Under the pieces are notes generated by a model. That model had not been told where the DNA came from, made no database searches, and worked only from the letters and a program-made list of their open reading frames with translations. A program made the position numbers and the translations under genes. This document shows, in pieces, positions 1 through 4,568 of a stretch of DNA of 6,535 nucleotides (positions within the stretch are counted from its first letter, which is position 1; the number at the start of each line of letters is the position of its first letter). The stretch comes from Hadesarchaea archaeon DG-33. GTDB taxonomy: Archaea > Hadarchaeota > Hadarchaeia > Hadarchaeales > Hadarchaeaceae. The stretch covers positions 7,332-13,866 of the forward strand of contig LQHI01000003.1 in assembly GCA_001515185.1 (NCBI GenBank), written 5' to 3'.

Positions 1-35
1 TCAAGGGTAAGCAGCTTGGCGAAGAAGCGGCATAG
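1..35 (+). CDS. 3' end of an upstream gene (partial, unidentified)
   Basis: An open frame enters from the left edge and ends at TAG (33-35), giving the tail KGKQLGEEAA. A second frame (codons from position 1) is also open and ends at TGA (43-45), so the true frame is uncertain. The acidic, alanine-ending tail of the first looks slightly more like a protein C-terminus, but that is a weak argument. Either way the next gene starts 4-14 nt later with no visible promoter, which suggests the DHH gene belongs to an operon begun outside the window. Ten residues are too few to name a product. Confidence 0.3.
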   Translation, partial: KGKQLGEEAA

Positions 36-49
36 CTCGAGCTGAAATC

Positions 50-1033
50 ATGAAAGAGCTAGCTAACTTTTTAGCGGAAGCTGCTAGGCGCGGACAGCGA
101 ATTTTAGTGCTTTGCCACCACAACGCCGACCCAGACGCCGCCACCAGTGCAATAGTGCTTGCTGAAGCGCTCAAGCACTTGGGCGCGCAGGCTCAGGCTG
201 GGGCTTCAGAGGATATCAGCCTTATCGCCCAAAACGTTTTGAAAACTTTCGGGCGGGAAATTATGATAAATCCCCCGCTTGATGTAGACCTCGCTGTGCT
301 AGTCGACACTTCAAGCTTGGAACATCTTGGTAAGCTTGGGGAGCAATTGAGGAAGGGATTACCTAAGCTGGTGGTGATTGATCACCATCGTCCGGTCGAG
401 GCAATGAAGCAACTGACGACCTTGTACTTTGTTCGGGAAGAGTTTACCTCGGAGGCTGAAATTATTCTGCGGCTCATCAAGGAGCTGGGGGTGAAGCTTA
501 CCTCTGAGCAGGCTTCTTTGTTGCTCGCCGGCATCATCAGCGACACCGGACACTTCAGGTTCGCGAAGGATGAAACATTTGAGGCGGTGCATCAGCTCCT
601 CGAGGCAGGGGGCGATTACGCGCGCGTGAATGAGAGTCTCAATTTATCCGAGGATTACTCTAAACGCATCGCGATGTTGAAAGCCGCTGCGCGCTCGAAG
701 CTATGCCGGATTCATAAACGCTTGGTGGCATTTTCCGAGCTGGGCTCCTTTGAGGGGGACGCGGCCGGGATGCTGGTGCGAATTGGGGCAGATGTGGCGT
801 TCGTGGGCTCTGAAGAAAAAGGAGAGGTGAGGGTCAGCGGGCGAGCGCGCCAGAAGACCTTGAAGCTAACAGGGCTTCACTTGGGCGAACTCATGGAAGA
901 GATGGGGAAACAGTTCGAGGGAAGTGGAGGAGGTCATGCGGGTGCAGCGAGCATGCATGGCAAAGGGAAGCTTGAGGAAGTCAAAAAGCATCTGTTCGGG
1001 TTCCTGCAGCGGAAATTAAAGTCGAAAAAATAA
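50..1033 (+). CDS. DHH/DHHA1 family phosphoesterase (NrnA/RecJ-like)
   Basis: This is a 327-residue protein with the full DHH phosphoesterase layout. Motif I is H24-N-A-D27-P-D29, motif II is D86 in LVDTSS, the signature is D111-H-H113 in VIDHHRP, and motif IV is D165 in GIISDTGHF. A C-terminal DHHA1 domain carries the glycine loop GGGHAGAAS (about 293-301). These residues normally bind two Mn2+ ions. The family hydrolyses phosphodiester or phosphate bonds in short RNA, pAp or cyclic-dinucleotide products. The length matches NrnA-type proteins and is too short for full RecJ. No membrane segment or regulatory domain (CBS, PAS) is seen, so it is probably a cytoplasmic nanoRNase or pAp phosphatase, but the substrate cannot be read from the sequence. 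The ATG at 50 has only a weak ribosome-binding site. TYW1 follows after 10 nt, so the two are probably cotranscribed. Confidence 0.9.
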   Translation: MKELANFLAEAARRGQRILVLCHHNADPDAATSAIVLAEALKHLGAQAQAGASEDISLIAQNVLKTFGREIMINPPLDVDLAVLVDTSSLEHLGKLGEQLRKGLPKLVVIDHHRPVEAMKQLTTLYFVREEFTSEAEIILRLIKELGVKLTSEQASLLLAGIISDTGHFRFAKDETFEAVHQLLEAGGDYARVNESLNLSEDYSKRIAMLKAAARSKLCRIHKRLVAFSELGSFEGDAAGMLVRIGADVAFVGSEEKGEVRVSGRARQKTLKLTGLHLGELMEEMGKQFEGSGGGHAGAASMHGKGKLEEVKKHLFGFLQRKLKSKK

Positions 1034-1043
1034 CAGTGGTTCG

Positions 1044-1973
1044 ATGGCAGTTTCGGCTGACGAGTTATCGGAGTTAGAATTGGCTGGGTATCGTTTCGTG
1101 GGGGAGCACAAACACAGTGCAGTTAAAGTCTGCCATTGGACCCGGAAGAGCCTGCTCAACCGCGGGGTTTGCTATAAAGAACGGTTTTATGGACGAGACC
1201 TTGGCATCCGGAGCCATCGATGTCTCCAGCTCGCCCCCAGCCTACCTTTCTGCGACCACCGTTGCGTTTACTGCTGGAGGAATACCGACGTTACAACTCC
1301 GAGCTGGGTCGGCGAGGTCGATGAGCCAGCAGATATTTTGGATGGGGCAATTTCAGCGCAGAGAAAGCTGCTCAGCGGGTTCGGTGGCAATCCCAATGCA
1401 GACAAAAAGAAGTTCAAGGAGGCTCAGGAACCAAAACACTGTGCGATCTCGTTAGCTGGGGAGCCGACTTTTTATCCTAATCTCAGCGAGTTAATCGAGG
1501 AGTGCGGTAGGAGGGGGATGACTAGTTTTTTGGTCACAAATGGCATGCACCCAGAAGTTTTGGAGCATATCGCCGAACCCACGCAGCTTTATATCTCCGT
1601 CGTCGCCCCAGATCCCGAAACTTACGAGGTTGTCTGCCAACCAACCGTTCCCGACGGCTGGAAGCGGTTGAACAAGAGCTTAGAACTCATGTCGTGTTTC
1701 AAGTGCAGGAAGGCAATCCGGCTAACTTTAGTTAAAGGGCTCAACCTCAAGAAACCTGAAGAATACGCAAAAATAATCGAGAAAGCTGGGGCAGATTTCA
1801 TAGAGGCCAAAGCCTATATGTTCGTCGGGTTCTCTCGAAGGAGGTTGGTGATGGAAAACATGCCCCTGTCCGATGAGGTAAATGGGTTCGCCAGAGAGTT
1901 AGCTAGGGAGACAGGTTACTCTATCGCAGGAGAGTCTAGGCCAAGCCGGGTGGTACTGTTAAAAAAAGCATAA
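1044..1973 (+). CDS. twy1: TYW1-type radical SAM enzyme, 4-demethylwyosine synthase
   Basis: The 309-residue protein matches archaeal TYW1 (Taw1). This enzyme uses pyruvate and S-adenosylmethionine to build the tricyclic 4-demethylwyosine base from m1G37 of tRNA-Phe, next to the anticodon. The radical-SAM cluster ligands are C70-x3-C74-x2-C77 in CDHRCVYC. Upstream cysteines C30, C43 and C60 fit the second iron-sulfur cluster of this family, and K45 in CYK sits where the pyruvate-binding lysine is expected. SLAGEPTFYP (136-145) is the SAM-binding glycine motif, and AKAYMFVGFSRRRL (255-268) is a strongly conserved TYW1 segment. There is no flavodoxin domain, as usual in archaea, where electrons come from elsewhere. 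A four-residue insertion (RDLG, 51-54) lies between C43 and C60. It follows the DHH gene by 10 nt; the RBS is weak (GTGGT before the ATG). Confidence 0.95.
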   Translation: MAVSADELSELELAGYRFVGEHKHSAVKVCHWTRKSLLNRGVCYKERFYGRDLGIRSHRCLQLAPSLPFCDHRCVYCWRNTDVTTPSWVGEVDEPADILDGAISAQRKLLSGFGGNPNADKKKFKEAQEPKHCAISLAGEPTFYPNLSELIEECGRRGMTSFLVTNGMHPEVLEHIAEPTQLYISVVAPDPETYEVVCQPTVPDGWKRLNKSLELMSCFKCRKAIRLTLVKGLNLKKPEEYAKIIEKAGADFIEAKAYMFVGFSRRRLVMENMPLSDEVNGFARELARETGYSIAGESRPSRVVLLKKA

Positions 1974-1981
1974 GCGGTGGG

Positions 1982-2015
1982 TTCTTCTTATCATGTCTTG
2001 TCTTTTTAAGAAGAA
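1982..2015. terminator. Bidirectional hairpin terminator between convergent genes
   Basis: TTCTTCTTA (1982-1990) pairs perfectly with TAAGAAGAA (2007-2015), giving a 9-bp A/T-rich stem around a 16-nt loop. A run of five T lies at 2003-2007 on the plus strand, and the far arm is A-rich, so it reads pyrimidine-rich on both strands. It fills the 42-nt gap between the TYW1 stop (ends 1973) and the stop of the minus-strand secreted protein (starts 2016). Archaeal termination depends mainly on T-tracts, so the stem could equally protect 3' ends. Confidence 0.6.
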
Positions 2016-3122
2016 TTACCATGCAGGGCCTTTATGCTTTTCTTCTTCCCACCGCTTTCTAACCGTTTCAGCGTATCGGTTGTAGTTTTCAATGATGTTC
2101 TCCCAGATACCCTCGCCAGTCCATTCTTGTTTCATGTTTTCCCATCGATTTCTCCACGTGTACCACTGGGTTGCGAACTCGGGCTCCCACTCTTCAGCGT
2201 TTTCTAGGATTCTTTCAGCGTTGCCAAGGTGAATTTTTGCGGCGTGGATCAGGGCAAGCGCTCTTCTAATCTTTCCTTCCTCGTAGGCAGCCACCGCTTT
2301 GTCTTTAAGGCCAATAGCCACTTCAACCAATCGTTCCGCTGCGTGTTTGCCGTGGGCATTTTCTGGGGCACCCTCTAGCATTATTTGGACTTCGGCCAGC
2401 AAATTATCGAACTCTTCCAGCTTATTCTCGAATGCCTCACTTAGATCTGGGAGATTTTCTGCACTTATGTCGACCTCAACGTTCACCGTGATGTCTACAT
2501 CGACAAGCACATTATCGATGTCGAAATACACGTCCACATCCATCGGTTTGTGGATTTGCGCGCGGTACCTATTCGCGATGTTCTCTGTTATTTCTCTGAT
2601 CAGCCGCAAACGTGCCCGGATTTGTGCGCGTAGCTCAAGCTTGTCCCAGTTTTCTTCGAAGTTTTCACACTCTCGGATGCAGTTTTCAAACCACTCAGCT
2701 TCGGGAGTGTTTTCAAGCTCTTGCCTGAGCTGCTGGCATAGTTCTTTGCACAACCTTAGCTGCACCATGCCAATTTCAGGCATTTGCTCTTGCATCCATT
2801 GCACTATCTCTCGTTTTGTTTCAACATCTCCCGGAACAACATAGCGCATTTTTTCCACGAATTCTTCGAGTATGCTCTTATGAGCTAGGCCCTTTCCGCG
2901 ATTTACTAAACTGACATACTCTCCCCAGCGTTCTTTCATTTGATCCTCGCCGCCGACCATACGAATTTGCTCGCCTAGGCGCTCAAGCCCGTAGAACGGT
3001 GAGTCAGGGTCGACATCCACAGCGTCCACTATCACGGGAGTTGCCACTCCCGCGCCAATTGACGCGGCAACGATTACTATTGCTGTTATCGCCGCGACAC
3101 CCCTTTGCTCAGTTCCAAACAT
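2016..3122 (-). CDS. Secreted/pilin-signal helical protein, DUF5667-like, with twin CX3C motif
   Basis: The start at 3122 is chosen because GAGGAG lies 7 nt before that ATG. An in-frame ATG at 3143 would add seven residues (MKKRRKK). From 3122 the protein has 368 residues. MFGTEQRG precedes a hydrophobic stretch (about 9-35); R7-G8|V9-A fits archaeal class III (type IV pilin-like) prepilin-peptidase cleavage. DPDSPFYGLERLGEQI (about 38-53) resembles the DUF5667 opening seen in archaeal surface proteins. The rest is mostly charged helix. The only four cysteines are C125, C129, C148 and C152 (CX3C-X18-CX3C). Residues 194-220 alternate Val and Asp like beta strands. A TPR-like helical hairpin lies near 259-307, and the last 57 residues hold eight tryptophans. 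It probably sits outside the cell, anchored by its N-terminal helix. Its exact role is unknown. It diverges from a membrane winged-helix gene that may control it. Confidence 0.8.
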   Translation of the reverse strand: MFGTEQRGVAAITAIVIVAASIGAGVATPVIVDAVDVDPDSPFYGLERLGEQIRMVGGEDQMKERWGEYVSLVNRGKGLAHKSILEEFVEKMRYVVPGDVETKREIVQWMQEQMPEIGMVQLRLCKELCQQLRQELENTPEAEWFENCIRECENFEENWDKLELRAQIRARLRLIREITENIANRYRAQIHKPMDVDVYFDIDNVLVDVDITVNVEVDISAENLPDLSEAFENKLEEFDNLLAEVQIMLEGAPENAHGKHAAERLVEVAIGLKDKAVAAYEEGKIRRALALIHAAKIHLGNAERILENAEEWEPEFATQWYTWRNRWENMKQEWTGEGIWENIIENYNRYAETVRKRWEEEKHKGPAW

Positions 3123-3129
3123 TTTTTTT

Positions 3130-3135
3130 CTCCTC
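3130..3135 (-). promoter_or_regulatory. Shine-Dalgarno site deciding the start of the secreted protein
   Basis: On the minus strand the sequence reads GAGGAG, then seven A residues, then ATG (3122-3120). This is the strongest ribosome-binding site in the window and favours the 3122 start. The in-frame ATG at 3143 has its own weaker candidate, GGGGAG at 3159-3154 with 10-nt spacing. If 3143 is used, this site is translated as part of KKRRKK. Confidence 0.6.
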
Positions 3136-3158
3136 TTTTTCATTCGGGTTTAGCTCCC

Positions 3159-3180
3159 CGCGCGGCCCCTATAGCGCGCG
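3159..3180 (-). other. GC-rich hairpin in the probable leader of the secreted-protein gene
   Basis: CGCGCG (3159-3164) can pair with CGCGCG (3175-3180) around a 10-nt loop, GCCCCTATAG. It lies 16 nt upstream of the ATG at 3143 and 37 nt upstream of the one at 3122. It could be a leader structure or part of a protein-binding site. Low-complexity CG alternation makes a chance fold possible. Confidence 0.35.
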
Positions 3181-3203
3181 CAGTTCATTGATTTGTATGA
3201 GAT

Positions 3204-3235
3204 TTTGGGAAAAGGGGTATTTACCAAATCCCGAA
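3204..3235. promoter_or_regulatory. Nested inverted repeat, candidate operator
   Basis: The outer arms TTTGGGA (3204-3210) and TCCCGAA (3229-3235) pair over 7 bp with one G-T pair. The inner arms GGTA (3216-3219) and TACC (3222-3225) flank TT. Dyads of this size are typical of dimeric winged-helix operators. Its place midway between the divergent genes, near where a minus-strand transcript might begin, fits a control site. The link to the neighbouring winged-helix protein is inference. Confidence 0.35.
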
Positions 3236-3373
3236 AGACCGTCCAATTCGAATTCAGTTATGGTCCTAGCGGCTGATTTGTAATTAAAAACCAATTATTT
3301 TTCCTCCTTATCGTTCAAATAAACCTAATAACTCTGATTTTTGTTTTTGGGGCCGCTTCTGCTTCTAAAAATA

Positions 3374-3379
3374 TTTATA
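3374..3379 (+). promoter_or_regulatory. TATA box of the membrane winged-helix gene (leaderless promoter)
   Basis: TTTATA sits in an A/T-rich block (about 3366-3379) that stands out from its GC-rich surroundings. Archaeal transcription usually starts 22-27 nt downstream of the box centre, which here falls at about 3400-3404, just before the ATG at 3408. No Shine-Dalgarno sequence precedes that ATG, so the mRNA is probably leaderless or nearly so. Confidence 0.7.
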
Positions 3380-3407
3380 CGGCTACAATGCCCATATTGT
3401 CTAACTG

Positions 3408-3836
3408 ATGACGATTCGGGAAGCATTTGGCATAGTTGCGCTGGTCGTGATACTCCAACTTTGCTTGGGTGCGCTGATTTACGTTATAACACCAACTCCC
3501 GGCTTGGACCTATACTCTATTGTCATCGCGATCGCAGTAATGGTGGCCGTCGCTGGATCAATTGCGGCGGTGCTAGTTTTCTTCTTCAAACGCTACGCTT
3601 CCGAGCGCACCTTGCGGGTAGCGTTGATGGCATTGACCCCGGACGAGCGTCTCGTCTTTGAGGCCATCTTGCGCGCGGGAGAAGCCCGTCAAGACAAGCT
3701 CAGGCGCGAGCTCGACATGTCCAAGTCCAAGCTAAGCGCCCTCGTAAACAACCTCGAACGGAAGCACGCGATAACGAAGACGCGTTATTTTAAGACGAAT
3801 ATTTTGAGGGTGAGCAAGGAGTTCAGCGGGCGGTAG
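3408..3836 (+). CDS. Membrane-anchored winged-helix DNA-binding protein
   Basis: The 142-residue protein has two membrane helices (about 6-28 and 36-60) joined by a short TPTPGLDL-type loop. A basic FFFKRY boundary follows, then a cytoplasmic winged helix (about 76-139). Within that, LTPDERLVFEAILRAGEARQDKLRRELDMSK gives the first helices, SKSKLSALVNNLERK (105-119) is the likely recognition helix, and ITKTRYFKTNILRVS forms the wing. This architecture is common in archaeal MarR/ArsR-like one-component regulators held at the membrane. It probably binds DNA near its own promoter and/or that of the divergent secreted protein. The membrane part is too small for an obvious ligand domain, so it may sense membrane state or a partner protein. 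The ATG at 3408 fits the TATA spacing. No close functional homologue is recognised. Confidence 0.8.
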   Translation: MTIREAFGIVALVVILQLCLGALIYVITPTPGLDLYSIVIAIAVMVAVAGSIAAVLVFFFKRYASERTLRVALMALTPDERLVFEAILRAGEARQDKLRRELDMSKSKLSALVNNLERKHAITKTRYFKTNILRVSKEFSGR

Positions 3837-3950
3837 ACAAGGCGGGACTCTTCTCCTAAGTGACTAAGATTTCGTCTGTTGCTGGTTATTTACATTGTCC
3901 CTTTGCGTAAGCCTTGAATAGGCCGGCCGCCTAGGTAGATAGGGGTAGAC
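3837..3950 (+). promoter_or_regulatory. Probable promoter/leader of the translin-SepRS operon
   Basis: This 114-nt gap has a TATA-like TTATTTACA at 3886-3894, which would place transcription start near 3915-3920 and give a leader of about 30 nt. That leader would hold the inverted repeat TAGGC-CGGCC-GCCTA (3919-3933, including the palindrome GGCCGGCC) and an AGGGG ribosome-binding candidate (3941-3945). I see no clear terminator for the preceding gene, so read-through from it is possible. Confidence 0.35.
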
Positions 3951-4568
3951 TTGAAAGAAATGCTCGAACGGATGCGCAAGCACTTCGACGCTCAAGAGAA
4001 GCTTCGTGAGAGGGTGCTGGATGCATCGCGAGAGGTTATCAGGTTTTCCGCCCGGGCTATAGCCGCGACTCATCGGGAGAATCAATCTAGCGCTGACGAG
4101 TTCTTGGCAAAGGCTCGCGATACACTTGCGACTCTTGCGGAAGCGGTGAAGGCTGAGCCTCACCTAGCTAATTCTGGCATCATCCTCGCAGCTTACCAGG
4201 AGTACGGTGAAGCCACGCTAGTTCGGGCACTAATCCGTGATGGAAAACTGTTGACGCCAGAGGAACTTAGCATCCCCTATAAATCTTACCTCGCAGCTCT
4301 CGCGGATACTGTGGGTGAGCTCCGACGGCACGTGCTCGACTTGATAAGAGCCGACGAGGTCGAGCGGGCTGAGCAAGCGCTCAAGCTCATGGAGGAAATA
4401 TTTGAACTGTTGATGGAGTTCGATTACCCGGATGCTATTTTGCCCGGAATGAAGCGGAAGCAAGACATGGTTCGGCGAGTGATTGAGCACACGCGGGGGG
4501 ACCTGCCATCAGGCAGCGAAAGCTTGAACGTACTCTTGAGCGGGCCGAGCGAGGGAAGTAGTGAATGA
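3951..4568 (+). CDS. Translin-family protein (Trax-like RNA-binding/RNase subunit)
   Basis: The 205-residue all-helical protein matches the translin/Trax family. Key matches are AYQEYGEATL (81-90), SYLAALADTVGELRR (112-126) and the C-terminal EFDYPDAILPGMKRKQDMVRRVIEHTRGDL (156-185). In eukaryotes translin and Trax form the ring-shaped C3PO RNase, which trims single-stranded RNA, including pre-tRNA fragments; archaeal homologues form similar oligomers. E84 and E87 of QEYGE and D119 of ALAD align by motif with the Trax catalytic Glu, Glu and Asp, so this copy is probably an active nuclease rather than only a binding subunit. Translation is set at TTG 3951, 5 nt after GGGG; ATGs at 3960 and 3972 are alternatives. 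Its stop overlaps the SepRS start (ATGA, 4565-4568), implying translational coupling. The last 20 residues are Ser/Gly-rich and probably disordered. Confidence 0.9.
   Translation: MKEMLERMRKHFDAQEKLRERVLDASREVIRFSARAIAATHRENQSSADEFLAKARDTLATLAEAVKAEPHLANSGIILAAYQEYGEATLVRALIRDGKLLTPEELSIPYKSYLAALADTVGELRRHVLDLIRADEVERAEQALKLMEEIFELLMEFDYPDAILPGMKRKQDMVRRVIEHTRGDLPSGSESLNVLLSGPSEGSSE
4551..4568 (+). promoter_or_regulatory. Ribosome-binding site and ATGA stop/start overlap for SepRS
   Basis: GAGGG (4551-4555) lies 9 nt before the SepRS ATG (4565-4567), inside the last codons of the translin-family gene. The ATG overlaps the upstream TGA (4566-4568). This is a standard sign of coupled translation in an operon and fixes the SepRS start. 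Confidence 0.7.

Larger units (their letters stand above)
3123..3407. promoter_or_regulatory. Divergent intergenic control region
   Basis: This non-coding stretch lies between the divergently read secreted-protein and winged-helix genes. It contains a clear plus-strand TATA box (3374-3379), an A/T-rich minus-strand TATA candidate TTTTTAATTA (3290-3281), a nested dyad (3204-3235), a 10-bp palindrome AATTCGAATT (3245-3254) and a GC hairpin (3159-3180) close to the secreted-protein start. If the 3281-3290 element is the minus promoter, the secreted-protein mRNA would carry a leader of well over 100 nt that includes the hairpin. I see no small ORF or RNA gene that I can support here. Confidence 0.5.

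Noticed and set aside
1117..1455. A plus-strand open frame of 112 codons inside the TYW1 gene
   Set aside because: It is out of frame with conserved Fe-S motifs of TYW1 and has no independent support.
2299..2844. A long plus-strand open frame of 181 codons, Ser-rich
   Set aside because: It is antisense to the secreted-protein gene. Its Ser/Thr-rich, low-complexity content is the mirror of Glu/Asp/Val codons on the real strand; no RBS or domain is seen.
3341..3661. A plus-strand open frame overlapping the winged-helix gene in another frame
   Set aside because: It starts before the TATA box, has no sensible composition, and the overlapping frame encodes clear membrane helices and a winged helix.
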